Below, in pieces: positions 37,965-48,186 of a stretch of 64,000 nucleotides of DNA. Source of the DNA: Beroe forskalii (taxonomy: Eukaryota; Ctenophora; Nuda; Beroida; Beroidae). The position numbers were made by a program, and so were the translations under genes. How positions within the stretch are numbered: the first letter of the stretch is position 1; every line of letters begins with the position of its first letter. The DNA is taken from assembly GCA_011033025.1 (NCBI GenBank), contig WFMF01000409.1:62001-126000 (forward strand). The letters run 5' to 3'. Under the pieces are notes generated by a model. The model was given only the letters and a program-made list of their open reading frames with translations. It did no database searches and was not told where the DNA came from.

Positions 37965-39512
37965 TAAAGAGCTCACTCTCAGGAGTCAAGACTTATCGTT
38001 ATATCATGAACATGATTCAAAATATTCAAATTGGAATAAATTTAAAATATCATTATCAAGATAGTTTTTATTTGTTAAAAAAGGCTTCTGAAGTGGGTAC
38101 AATTAAATAAAACGTCTCACCCACGAAATGAACTGCATCGATGTATCAGCGGCATACTTATAGAGCTGTGAATAATTTGGCCGGGGACTGGACCTACGAT
38201 CTCTAACTCAATATCAAATCATCATTGCATAACGCTTACGTACAATGGCCTTAAAGTCAGGAAACTTATAGATCTCACCCGAAGGATGTCAAAATCCCCA
38301 GGACCAATCAGCATTCGAGTTTACAGTCAACTCGCACGCTGATTCGTCAATGTTCAATGGACTGTGGGTATATATTGGGTAAGCTAAAATAACACACTGT
38401 TGATGTTAGAGCAAGGTCTCACCATGTCTCACTGTAAGGGATATCTGCTGCTTCTCTCTCTACAGAGAGAACTCGTAGACGTTGACATCGTGTCCGGTAG
38501 AGACGCTGGTCTCCAGTCTCCGGGCCTTGAGCTCCCAATACTGGAGAAGGGGCACAATGCACCTCGAGGAACTGGGGGGGAGGTGGTAATTGAAGTAGGA
38601 AAATACTATAGGCACTGTGGGGGGACAGAGGGGGTAATTGGGGTAGGAAAACTTAATCGTACTATGTTATGTCATTTCGAGAAATATCATGTTCTTTCAG
38701 ATGATGGGACAGGATTCTGGATTATTTTTACAAAAGAAGTAAAAATTGATACCTCGTGATAGAGTATGGCAGACATTTCGGTAGAATAAAAGACATTTCA
38801 ATTAGTCAGTCAATGGATCACTGACTAAGCATATACCTTCTAACTTGATAAGACATCCAGCATTTAGCCCCCGGCTTGAGTTCCAAACCGTATCTGATCG
38901 TAGCAAATACTCGATCGAAATCTGCGGGATAAGAGTTGACTATACCTCAAAAATGGAAGCCTAAAATGTGATACGAATGAAAAAGTCATTTTCACTTTCT
39001 GCGTGTTTAGGCACTCAAATCCCATTCTCAACTCAAGATTTAATAGTCTGAACCCTGGATGCCGGACAAATGTCAGAAAATCAATTATAGAGGCTTTATA
39101 GGACAGCTATTAATTAATTAATAAGCAGAGAAGAGCAAAGTTTTTACCCCCACCCCTTTTTAAATCAAATACGACAAAAACTCAATGATTAATAATTAAT
39201 CAAAATCGAATAAGTGATAAAAATATGAAATCTGGTGTCTGCAAAAAAGGTCTGAAATCTGAATAAATAATGAAAATGATATTACCAAATTATCAAATTC
39301 TATGAAAGTCAAAAATAGGCATATTTATAAATTAGAAGAAGAAATAAAACTATATAACAAATAAAAAAACTACGTCCTTTTAGGTTTCGCAATGAAAAAA
39401 CAAACTTTGCAAATAGCGGGGGTTATGACATCGTTGACCAAGTCCTAAGATGGCAAGATGTTGATAATGACTAAAAAATCGTTTATTTTTTAATCTTTTA
39501 AGAAACGCCCTA
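37965..39512. other. intergenic stretch
   Basis: No supported gene. On the minus strand around 38,175-38,250 there is a tRNA-like piece with a possible B box (GGTCCAGTCCC) ending in GGCC, perhaps a SINE or tRNA relic. The plus-strand open frame at 38,400-38,759 has no recognisable feature. Confidence 0.4.
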
Positions 39513-40087
39513 TCAACAAGGAGTATAGAAATCCTCGTAGTTAGGAGGGGGCTCCACACAGTCATGAGAACTTTCTGGGTAGGGCGGGGGAGGGTCGCTA
39601 CCAGCAGGAAATGGACTTCCCTTCCCAAGAGATGTAACTGATGCGAGAGAGTTGTTTCCAAAATCTCCATCTGACTCGTCGTGAACTTGCAGTGACTCTT
39701 CCTGAACTTGCAGTGCCTGGAGGTGGGAGTGAGCAGTAGATCCAGTATGGACCTCCTGCTCACTCCCAGCATGTTCTGCTGGTACTGGAATGTCGTACTG
39801 TCTCTTCAACCTGCAGATCTCATGACCCCCACAGCACATCCCGCACACCAAAACTCCAGCGAAGATACAGAGCATACACATCCCAACCGTTGACAACCTG
39901 GCCCCCTCCTCATCTACCTCATCTTCCTTTTTCGTAGTCTAGAGCCACGCAGCGGGTGCACCTGTATCCTTGCTATTGATACACACTTCGGTTCCGGAAC
40001 AATTCAGTTTGTGTGGGCAGTCAATTGGGGCGAAGTCGAGGGAAATGAGAGAAGGAGGGGGAGAAGGGGGAGTGGGAACATCAACAT
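39513..40087 (-). pseudogene. Cys-rich PPxY-tailed membrane protein, degenerate paralogue
   Basis: Paralogue of the minus-strand gene at 40,738-41,660. Reading from 40,087, ATG begins a Leu/Pro-rich signal peptide (LPLLPLLLSFPS) preceded by a splice-acceptor-like CTCACAG. A one-base shift then leads into IDCPHKLNCSGTEVC, followed by an in-frame TAG near 39,942. An open segment to 39,513 has a transmembrane helix (MCMLCIFAGVLVCGMCC) and a long cytoplasmic tail with DPPPPYPE and EPPPNYEDF. PPxY motifs bind WW domains such as those of Nedd4-family ubiquitin ligases. Compared with its neighbour it keeps a single short Cys block. The shift and stop suggest a decayed copy; alternatively the 39,513-39,896 part is an exon of a gene I have not resolved. 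Confidence 0.5.
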
Positions 40088-40737
40088 GAGAATAGACCAG
40101 CTATCTGTGAGGAGATTAAATAGATAAATTTGGTGCACAGAAGACCCCGATATATATAGCAATAGGGTCGAGTTTGAACAATGAACATAAACCCCTCAAA
40201 GTCAACTCCCGCGGATAAGTACAACGGTCTACGATCGAAAACGAATGATAATTGTCAATTGAGAAGAAGGATCAGTGTGACTGTGAGTCATACTTCCTTC
40301 AGAGTTATCAAATTACCATTCCTGTTGTTATTGATCTTCGTGATCTATCTTATTTGACTATATCATGCCAGTTGTTTTATTTTGTAACAAATACCGAGAC
40401 GCCTTAACTCTGAGAAATAATGATTAACCATAAAACAGAAACAAGAATGTTTCATTACAGCGACAGTTAATTCATTGAGTTTAAGTATATAAAATTCAAT
40501 TTATAATCTGTACTTTTATAATTCTAGGTAAATTGAAAATGAAAATTGCATAAAATCAAAAAACATATATAGTAGAACGTTTAACGTTCATAAAGTTTGA
40601 TAAAACTGTCCTTTTATAAAACAATTTTTTAGGTCCGGTTCTACAGTCATTCGAGACTATAATACACGTATGATATTATGGGGTTTCCCACATTATCAAA
40701 TATCATAATTCATACAGATACAGAGCCATATTTTCCA

Positions 40738-41660
40738 TCAGCAAGCTGAGGTAGTGGTGGGAGGGGCTGAGTAACAGTATTTATCACCAGGAGGGGGTGG
40801 GCCTAGAGGGGGTACAGCGTAGGCAGCAGAGTTGGCTTCCTGGTAGGACGGGGGCGGATCGTTCATTAGTCCTGCTCCAGTAGGGATGGGAATCTCTCCT
40901 TTTCCAGTGTCTAACTCAATGTGGTCCTCAGGCAGGGTCACAACACGAGCCCCAGGCTCATACTCAACCTCTCCTCACCCCCACTCCTCAGCCAACATTT
41001 ACATGCCGAGTAACACAATCCGCAGACGGCTGATCCAACCGAGAGACAGATGCCGATAATCGTTATCGTGGACAACTTAAACCCTCCTCCTTTTGCCTTA
41101 TCATTCGGGCCAACACACTGACCTTCCCCTCTCCTCTTGTCATGAGTACACTTCTTCCAGTTAGGGCAGAAATCATACAGAAACGTGGAGATGTAATTGT
41201 CGAATGGGCGTGGCTCGCAGCTCTTATTGTCGTAACAGGTATTGAATTCCATGTCACAGTCAATAAAATCCCTAGAGGGCGTGTCCCAGCACTTGTTGTC
41301 ATAGCAACGGTAGCCCCACCCTTCGTTATCTTCTTCCTTCTCGAAATCACTCGGAACACAGTGCGGTAACCCCGTCACGTTGTCATGGACACACACATCC
41401 GTACCGTAACACGTGGTCTCATCATAACCCCAATACCGCTCATAGGGCCCATAATCCCGACACTCCGCCTCGGGACTCCACTCGTATCCCGGATTGCACT
41501 TCTTAGTCTGTCCGTCGCAGGGGATGTACGTGTTATTGTAGTTCCGGCACTTGGTAGCGTAGCAGTCAATCCACGCAGAAGAGGGGTGGAGAAGGAGGAG
41601 GAGGGGAATGAGGAGCTCCAGGAGGAGGCTAGGGATGGAGGATATCATGGGGCTGGACAT
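40738..41660 (-). CDS. Cys-rich single-pass membrane protein with PPxY tail
   Basis: ATG at 41,660 starts a signal peptide (SLLLELLIPLLLLLHPSSA). The extracellular part has two related Cys-rich repeats, one beginning IDCYATKCRNYNN and the other YRCYDNKCWDTPS, each followed by further Cys and aromatic/acidic residues, ending CPNWKKCTHDK. A transmembrane helix (STITIIGICLSVGSAVCGLC) and CKCW follow. The frame stops at 40,938, but the cytoplasmic tail is clearly present in another frame (40,738-40,941): PTGAGLMNDPPPSYQEANS and PPPPGDKYCYS. A 68-nt GT-AG intron (GTGAGG...GAGTTAG, about 40,914-40,981) would join them in phase; a frameshift is the alternative. By architecture it resembles Shisa-like adaptors: secretory-pathway sorting, with a PPxY motif for WW-domain ligases. 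Family unnamed. Confidence 0.6.
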
Positions 41661-42597
41661 GCCTAGGGCACACTTGGGTTAGGATGGAGGGCGCCTTTCA
41701 TCACGGAATTCCGCGATGATGGATACTGTCTAAGTTTGCAAGTGATGTTTTTCTTAAAATAGAAGTGAATCTTCAGTTAATAGGCCGTCGTGAAGAAACA
41801 AGGTACTCAATCACTTTGCGAACTGGGAGCTGAAAAAGAGTCCCTATTGCAATTAGATCACAAAACCTCTGACTTGCGGATTTAATAAATATTTTCGTAA
41901 CTGATCATCATAAATGTATGATTATGTATAGATAACATGTATAGCTACAAATTGCAAATAGTGTACTTTTTCTACTTCCACTCAAAAACATCGCGGCTCA
42001 AAGCGTTAATATAGGAAATGGAATCAAGGCGCTACAAAAAAATCATAAACGACCCTAGCCACAAAATCAGAGGCAGTGCTAATAACGATATCACTATGTA
42101 GTATGTATTGCACATGGAAATGCTCGCTGATTATGCCATAAGATGTTACCGCTACCAGTATACTGGCCATAGCTGCCATTAGCACTGGTTCCACTGAGTT
42201 GGCAGCCTTCCAACGCAATCGAAACAGTGACACAACTACCACACAGGTATTGTTTCCCATGTGTGTGGAATGTACATTGTACAGCAACCGCCTTGAATAC
42301 ATGAGTACATGGTTTTGTATTGGCTGTTGGTGAGACCTCAATAATTTGGCGTCTCATTAAATGACAATTAAAAATGAATCAAAATCAAGATGGATCTTGG
42401 GCAATTGTATAATCGAATCCCAAATCCATTCGTGTTGAGCACATGAATAACGTATGAAAACAGAGATTGCAATTTACAGCAATTAACGTACAGAGTGTAA
42501 CTCGATATCAGTTACTTTTAATAAGATTAATCCATTCTGAAAAGGCCGTCAGTCTCTCGCAAATAATATGAACAGCGTTTTATCATTATGGACATGA
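41661..42597. other. intergenic
   Basis: Upstream region of the Cys-rich gene and flank of the tRNA. No gene seen. Confidence 0.5.
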
Positions 42598-42669
42598 GCG
42601 ATGGTGGTGTAATGGTCAGCATAGTTGCCTTCCAAGCAGTTGATCCGGGTTCGATTCCCGGCCATCGCA
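42598..42669 (+). tRNA. tRNA-Gly (TCC)
   Basis: 72-nt cloverleaf. The acceptor stem GCGATGG/CCATCGC has discriminator A. The D-arm contains the A box (TGGTGTAATGG). The anticodon loop CTTCCAA gives anticodon TCC at 42,631-42,633, reading GGA. The T-arm GGGTTCGATTCCC carries the B box. No intron. A Pol III terminator of six T (42,674-42,679) follows within 5 nt. Very close to the typical animal tRNA-Gly(TCC). Confidence 0.96.
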
Positions 42670-42679
42670 AATATTTTTT

Positions 42680-43199
42680 GAAAATTTAATTTCTTTTTTG
42701 TTTCTCGAGTCAGGAAAGCTTGCATTTTTATAATAAAAACAATGTACATGTGCAATGCATTTATCCAGAGTAAATGATACACTATACAATTTATTATACT
42801 CACTACCTGTAGTATAGTGGTCTGTGATATGAAAAAAACTACATATTCGTTATTTTTCTATTATATGGCGATTAGCGAAAAAGAGAGACCGAAATCTAAG
42901 GAAAAGGAAGAAAGAATAATATGAGGATACTTTAAGAAACGACATGATACATGTACATCTAATTCCAATGTACTACTGAATACAATGTGAAAGACATGAG
43001 AACAAGTACATTGTACAATGTACAATAAATTGGATGTACACTGTATTGCGTACAATGTACATTACACTTACAGTCTACAGTGTACAGTGTACACTGTACT
43101 GTTGCAGCTGAAAATCAGCGGGCAAACAGAGAGTGAGCTAGATAACTAATAAGATGACTGAGGACATACATGAATACATGATACATGGTACTTTAGGAG
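42680..43199. repeat. cluster of GTACA/TGTAC palindromic words
   Basis: At about 42,950-43,105 the words TGTACAATGTACA, ATGTACACTGTA and TACAGTGTACAGTGTACACT recur densely. All are built from the palindrome TGTACA. No gene is seen in this interval. Confidence 0.55.
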
Positions 43200-44535
43200 T
43201 TAAACTTCGAGCTGGAGACTGAGAGTACTTGTTGAAACTTTACACCTCTCAAGAATTCTATCTAAGATATCATCAACTTCAAGTGAAGTTTCAGTTTCAG
43301 GTTATTTTTCTGGCCGATATGAAGATTCAATAAAGTCGCACAACCGACTCACAGCTAATTTACAGTTCAGGTTTGTAAAATTCAGGTAGCATATAAAGTG
43401 AGTAAAATGATATTGATAACAGATAACTCGCTGGCGAAAGAAATTGTTAAAAATTGTGCCCCCCCCATGAAGTGGTAACACCCCCCCCCCCCTCCCGTAA
43501 ACTTACAGAGAAGAATATAGTGATTAAAAACTTTAAATTTCAGAAAAATTAAAACATAAAATTGAGAAATTGCACACACCTTTGGTATCGTAGAGGAGAT
43601 CGGACGCCAGGATCAAGTCAACAGGAATCAACTTCTCATACTCCAAGTACTTTATAGGGATGAACTTCACTTCGGTTCCGTTCAGCGCTCCTACCTTCCT
43701 GCAAATTAGGTGGGTATCCGTATATTTCAAAAAGCATCAATACATGATATTGATATGATATCCAAAAGTGCGAGGACACATGATCAGACTTCTGTAAAAC
43801 TGAAATTGCGTTTAGATTTAAAGCAGATAATCTTGTGACCGTCTTGTGAGTTGTCCTTCGTAATTTTACAAGTTGATATTTATACCTCCAGTACTCAGGA
43901 TCATGAGTCACGTCAGAAAGGGTGACGTCACAGCCGTGTTTTGCAGCCACCAAACCAGGCAATCCGGTGCCACATCCCAGCTGAAAGAGAAGCAGGATTG
44001 TATTTTCATTGTGAGCAAAAACATGCAATTGGTTCCATAATCAAACGAAATGATGAAGGTTCGATGAGGAAGGGTAAAATTACAGAAAAATGTGAACGAT
44101 CCTTTTATTATTGTCAAGAGGCATTATTAGTGACTGTGAACTATCTCACCTCTAGAACGGAGCAGCCTGGAGTGATATTCTGGTGCACATAGTCAGCTAA
44201 CACCTCAGCACAGGGCCAAGTGAAGAAGTTGTACTCCTTACATGCTCTCTGAAAAGCAACATGCATCATGATCAAGAACGGGATAATCATAATGTAGCCA
44301 TGGGTATAGTAAAATTTGAAAATTGAGTTAAATTTCAGATTTCATGGTCATCTCAAGGGTTTTAAAGGTCCATAAATCACAAATTTGCAGTTTGAAAACC
44401 TATCACGATCATATACCGTGTTTCAAAGGGCGGAAAAGACACTTCGCCAGAACAGACTCCCACGTACATCGATGATGGTCAGCGAGAGGTCTCCGAAGTG
44501 GAAATCCTTGGAGAACTCCCGAGCAGCGTCTGCAC
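43200..44535 (-). CDS. METTL23: METTL23-like class I methyltransferase, 5' end unresolved
   Basis: Five exons on the minus strand with consistent phases: about 44,535-44,468 (FSKDFHFGDLSLTIID); 44,248-44,150 (EYNFFTWPCAEVLADYV); 43,980-43,886 (LGCGTGLPGLVAAKHGCDVT, the SAM-binding motif I, with LSDVTHDPEYW); 43,698-43,580 (VDLILASDLLYDTK, motif III region); 43,276-43,200 (VDDILDRILERC, then stop). The W-PCA-L-Y block before motif I and SD-YD after it match the METTL21/METTL23 protein-methyltransferase family. METTL23 fits best; human METTL23 methylates histone H3 arginine. The last exon is short, so C-terminal strands may lie in exons I missed. The initiator must lie between 44,535 and the RACK1 stop at 44,881, so the two same-strand genes are under 350 bp apart. 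Confidence 0.7.
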
Positions 44536-44880
44536 TTGGCTCAATTTCTTAGCCTCAGTTAGTTAAGAGGGTTGATGTTTCAGTCATTATATTTGGGGGA
44601 AATTTTACACAACCCGGTTCATTGAACGGAATGCTGGAGCAGTCCGAGAGAACAAATTGATGACGTTGAATGTGAACAATCAAAAAGCCTACACGAAACT
44701 TTGACGGTCTGCCGCAGTCAAACCCGCTCGTATGATTTTTAACATAAATTCATGGCCCTTATTCAAATATAATTATGAAATCTTGTCAATTTAATCCCAC
44801 TTACTTCCCCATACCCCAAACACAAAGAGAGAAACGATTAAAAGACAAAGTTCGCATAAATAAAAAGTAAAATATTTCAA

Positions 44881-45825
44881 TTATACAGCTTGAACCTCGT
44901 AAACACGTATCTCATTGTTCGTGTAGCCAGCGAATAACGTTTGCCCGTCTGAAGACCATGCGAGACATGTGCACTCCACTGGGGTATTAGAGGTAGTGTT
45001 GTCGAGTCTCTGCTCGTCGACGATTTCTTTGCCTTCCAGATCCCAGATCTTGATTTGAGCCCCAGTAGCAGCGCAGAGCCAGTATCGGTTAGGTGAGAAA
45101 GCCAGAGCACTGATCTTCTCCCCACAGTCCAGAGTGTAGAGATGCTTGTCGGCGTTCAGATCCCACAACATCGTCTTGGTGTCCTGTCCGCCGGACGCAG
45201 CCAGAGAGCCGTCAGGGGAGATAGTCACGGTGTTCAGGTGGTCGTTGTGTCCGATGTGGTTAGTCTTGAGCTTGCAGTTGGTCAGGTTCCACACTTTCAC
45301 CAGGCCGTCCCATCCAGCAGAGACTAGGAGAGGGTTCTTCTGATTAGGACTGAATCTCACGCAGGATACCCACTCGGAATGGCAGTCCTCCTGGATGGTG
45401 TACTTGCACTCAGCCAGGGTGTTCCACAGCTTGATCGTCTTGTCTCTGGAGCCCGACACGATCTGCCTGTTGTCAGCGGAGAAAGCAACGGACAGGATAT
45501 CTTTCTCGTGACCCCAGAACTGACGGGTGGTCACTCCAGTAGACAAGTCCCACAGCCTCATGGACTTATCCCAAGATCCGGACAGGGCGAACTGCCCATC
45601 TGACGAGACGACGACATCTGATACGAAGTGGGAGTGACCGGTCAGGGCTCGCTTGGCGTGTCCGTAGTTACCATCTCCGTCTTTGTTCAACTCCCATTGG
45701 ATGATAGTGTGGTCACGTGACGAAGAGAGGATCATGTCGGGAACTTGAGGGGTGGTGGCGATTTGAGTGACCCAGCCATTGTGCCCCTTTAGACTCCCCT
45801 TCAACACCAATTGTTCTGTAGCCAT
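44881..45825 (-). CDS. RACK1: RACK1, receptor for activated C kinase 1
   Basis: A complete single-exon frame of 314 residues (family about 317), starting [19 protein letters not shown] and ending in [11 protein letters not shown]. Seven WD40 repeats form the beta-propeller, with repeated GH...WD/WN ends (for example [57 protein letters not shown]). RACK1 is a core 40S ribosomal-subunit protein near the mRNA exit and a scaffold for protein kinase C and other signalling proteins. The DxK motif used for 40S contact appears in repeat 1 as SSSRDHT, with H where K is usual. No introns interrupt it, unlike several neighbours. The frame is intact with high coding GC, so it looks functional. Confidence 0.98.
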   Translation of the reverse strand: MATEQLVLKGSLKGHNGWVTQIATTPQVPDMILSSSRDHTIIQWELNKDGDGNYGHAKRALTGHSHFVSDVVVSSDGQFALSGSWDKSMRLWDLSTGVTTRQFWGHEKDILSVAFSADNRQIVSGSRDKTIKLWNTLAECKYTIQEDCHSEWVSCVRFSPNQKNPLLVSAGWDGLVKVWNLTNCKLKTNHIGHNDHLNTVTISPDGSLAASGGQDTKTMLWDLNADKHLYTLDCGEKISALAFSPNRYWLCAATGAQIKIWDLEGKEIVDEQRLDNTTSNTPVECTCLAWSSDGQTLFAGYTNNEIRVYEVQAV

Positions 45826-46766
45826 GCCTCAAATTTGAGAGGTTAGAAATTGTCTAAACACGGTACAATTCTAACATGAATTTATTTGAAGAACTCGAGG
45901 TTCCCAATAAAATCTTAAATGATAATATGCATTGATAAAACTGGCGAAAAGTGACGCCAAATAAAATGATAAATCTACAAAATGATCATTCGAACCGCGC
46001 AAAGCTGCGCGCGGCAAAAAATTAATACTGTAAATGGTAACAGGAGTCATTGATGGCAGCTAAAATTTGTTCGCGCGTTCCGTTTTAGTATGAAATTGTA
46101 CGTTATACGCGTGTCACAACTGGCAATTTTCTCGGTTTTCGTTTCAAAATGCCACGTTTGTGGCAAAAATGCCCGATCAATGTGATCATAAACTGCACAA
46201 AACAGTAACAGGCATTCCACTAATAATAGGGAATGAGATCATGCTAAAATCCGGTACTGAAATTCATCTGACGTACAGAATTCAAAAAAGCAAAATCATG
46301 GTCCAAAAAGAATCCTTCATCAAATGGGGGCCGTGCCTTTTCAGTCCAAATCGTGCGATGAAAAGTATTGATTTTGTAAGCCATTGAAAAGTTTTTGAAT
46401 GAAAGATCGTGCGGATGCGTGAAGAGTTTACTTGGCTCACTGGTGAGCAAGTAAGGTATCTAGCAATGAAGGTGTTGAGAAAAATTTGAACTTCGGTAAT
46501 AAAACACCCAAATGAAATAGAATAACTGGATATCACATAAATATACAAAAAATGAAATACTATGAAGGTATGAAATTAAGATTCCAATAACTCAATTACT
46601 ATGCAACGAGAGTTTAGACGCGAATTCGTTATATGGTAAGTTTTCGTGATAAACGATGAAATCATTGAAGAAAATATCCACCTTATCAATGATGAACAAG
46701 ACCGATCCATGATAATACTATAATCCAATTATATGTACGTACACGATTATAACACAATGAAAAGTT
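45826..46766. other. intergenic between RACK1 and OXLD1-like
   Basis: RACK1 5' flank and OXLD1-like 3' flank. No gene seen; the small open frames overlap on both strands. Confidence 0.5.
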
Positions 46767-47093
46767 TCAGTTTTTTAGTTTGAACATGAGTTCCATTTCA
46801 ACGAATGCTCTCAAACTAGGGTCGTCTATTTTCGATAAAACGTCCCTTACAACTGCGTTGGAGCTACTCCCATAATTACTGATGATGGTTTCTGCGTACT
46901 CGATCCAGACACAATTAGCACAACCCGACATGCAACAAGTTGTGGGAGCTGGTGGTAGTTCAACGGGTGGTTTAGCATCATTGGAAAGAAGTCTCGTATG
47001 GGTCAAAACTCTGTTTTCGGACAAAATACTCTTATAGGTCAGAATTCTGGTGAGTGATGTAAAACGGAGAACCAACCGACTGCAACATGCCAT
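46767..47093 (-). CDS. OXLD1: OXLD1-like oxidoreductase-like domain protein
   Basis: 108 residues in one exon, ATG at 47,093. The N-terminus is basic and Ser/Arg-rich (MACCSRLVLRFTSLTRILTY), consistent with a mitochondrial presequence. The rest is the oxidoreductase-like domain: PPTTCCMSGCANCVWIEYAE in essence (CCxxGCxxCVWxxY, three closely spaced Cys), ending DDPSLRAFVEMELMFKLK, matching the DPSLxAFxxME pattern. Family members include human OXLD1 and yeast OXI-type proteins; the biochemical role is uncertain. It lies 71 bp downstream of the TFAM-like gene on the same strand. The gap contains TACTAAT (branch-point-like) and acceptor-like CTAG and ACAG. Confidence 0.85.
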   Translation of the reverse strand: MACCSRLVLRFTSLTRILTYKSILSENRVLTHTRLLSNDAKPPVELPPAPTTCCMSGCANCVWIEYAETIISNYGSSSNAVVRDVLSKIDDPSLRAFVEMELMFKLKN

Positions 47094-47164
47094 TTGCTGT
47101 CATCATATAGCCTAGATAAATTGATCATGATTAGTACCAACCCGTGTTAATTTCAATAACTGTG
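47094..47164 (-). promoter_or_regulatory. short intercistronic region with branch-point and acceptor-like signals
   Basis: 71 bp separate the TFAM-like stop from the OXLD1-like ATG. On the minus strand it reads TACTAAT, then ATTTATCTAG, then GATGACAG just before the ATG. This resembles a branch point plus 3' splice sites. With no exon just upstream except the TFAM-like stop, a trans-splice acceptor is a possible reading. Confidence 0.35.
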
Positions 47165-47938
47165 TTACGAATTGAACATCCTATCCATATTGCTATTATA
47201 CCCCTCCTTCATGAGCTCTACTTCCTTCGCTAGAGCACTTTTCTCAGATTCCGTTAACCGCTGGTACTTCTGAGCAAGGAGAACCATTATCTCACTATTC
47301 GGAACATTAGCGTCTGCTTTGAAGTTACGAGAGATAAACAGATTGTAACCGGAAAGCGGGGGTTTCTTGGGGAGCCTTCCGTTTTCCACCAGTTTCCTCA
47401 TGAAGATCTTCTTTTCCTTCTCATCCTGTATTTGGTTGAGCGTGTTGAGCGGTGCCCGTGTGAAGAATTGATCATACTTCTTCCGATCAGCACTTACCTT
47501 CTGGTTGTAAACCTCCTTCTGCGCACTGGATAAGTTCTTCCACTTGCCTCCAAGCGACTTCACGATATGTTTGCTGTGAGTATTTGGCGGGTGGTGGCTC
47601 TTCTCTGTCTGGTAATTATCAGAAGCAAAGTAGGTAAAAGGGTTACCGGGTCGTTTGGGGAGGGGAGAGAGGTACGTGTTTTCCTGACTAAACTTCGTCA
47701 TTTCGTCGTTATACCTCTCGTAGTACACTGACTTGTCTGCTGAAGGAAGCTCATTCCACTTCCTGGCGAGGCACTTCACAATGTCTTTGCTGGGTGTCTT
47801 CGGGGGATGGAGAACGCTTTCCTCCTTGAATTTGTCAGAGACGAAACGTTGGTAGGGGTTTGGGGGCCGCTTTGCCAGGGTTGACAGCGTTACATTGCAC
47901 TGGGTCCGGAGTAAACATGGCAGCCTTTGCCACAACAT
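47165..47938 (-). CDS. TFAM: TFAM-like mitochondrial HMG-box protein with three boxes
   Basis: 257 residues in one exon, ATG at 47,938. The N-terminus MLWQRLPCLLRTQCNVT is a plausible mitochondrial presequence. Three HMG boxes follow: about residues 24-88 (RPPNPYQRFVSDKF ... LARKWNELPSADK), 93-160 (KRPGNPFTYFASDNY ... GGKWKNLSSAQKEVY) and 190-255 (KKPPLSGYNLFISRNF ... QKYQRLTESEKSAL). Boxes 1 and 2 are close to each other (HPPxTxSKxIVK shared). TFAM coats, bends and activates transcription of mitochondrial DNA, and normally has two boxes. An extra box from internal duplication is unusual. The neighbouring OXLD1-like gene is also predicted mitochondrial. A nuclear HMG protein is the alternative but would not need the presequence. 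Confidence 0.82.
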   Translation of the reverse strand: MLWQRLPCLLRTQCNVTLSTLAKRPPNPYQRFVSDKFKEESVLHPPKTPSKDIVKCLARKWNELPSADKSVYYERYNDEMTKFSQENTYLSPLPKRPGNPFTYFASDNYQTEKSHHPPNTHSKHIVKSLGGKWKNLSSAQKEVYNQKVSADRKKYDQFFTRAPLNTLNQIQDEKEKKIFMRKLVENGRLPKKPPLSGYNLFISRNFKADANVPNSEIMVLLAQKYQRLTESEKSALAKEVELMKEGYNSNMDRMFNS

Positions 47939-48186
47939 CCTCCTAGATAGAAGAGTTGATGTGTATCATGGGACACAGTATCCAAGAATACTGACCATTT
48001 TGTGGATTGGGTGGAATATGGAAAAGAAATTTTCGTCCCTCACTATCCCTCACCCCTGCATTAGCGATCCCCCATATATAATAAGTCATTTTTCTGAAAA
48101 TGGGCGTGGCCACTATGCTCTTAAGGGTCACCCAATTTAGATAAACTTTATTACTGTATAATAGTTTAACGAGCAACACATAGATC
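47939..48186. other. 5' flank of TFAM-like gene with a solo satellite unit
   Basis: At 48,085-48,140 a diverged unit of the 130-bp satellite found at 51.75-52.37 kb occurs once (AAAATGGGCGTGGCC ... GGTCACCCAATTTAG). No other feature seen. Confidence 0.5.

Noticed and set aside
38175-38250. Second tRNA gene on the minus strand
   Set aside because: A plausible B box and terminal GGCC, but no convincing A box, anticodon arm or Pol III terminator; at most a tRNA-derived repeat.
38400-38759. 119-codon plus-strand frame
   Set aside because: No domain; Gly-rich low-complexity part and no splice or context support.
39940-39965. A 23-nt intron (GTGCAC...CTCTAG) removing the in-frame TAG of the degenerate Cys-rich gene
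   Set aside because: Far too short for animal splicing, and the join would shift into another stop.
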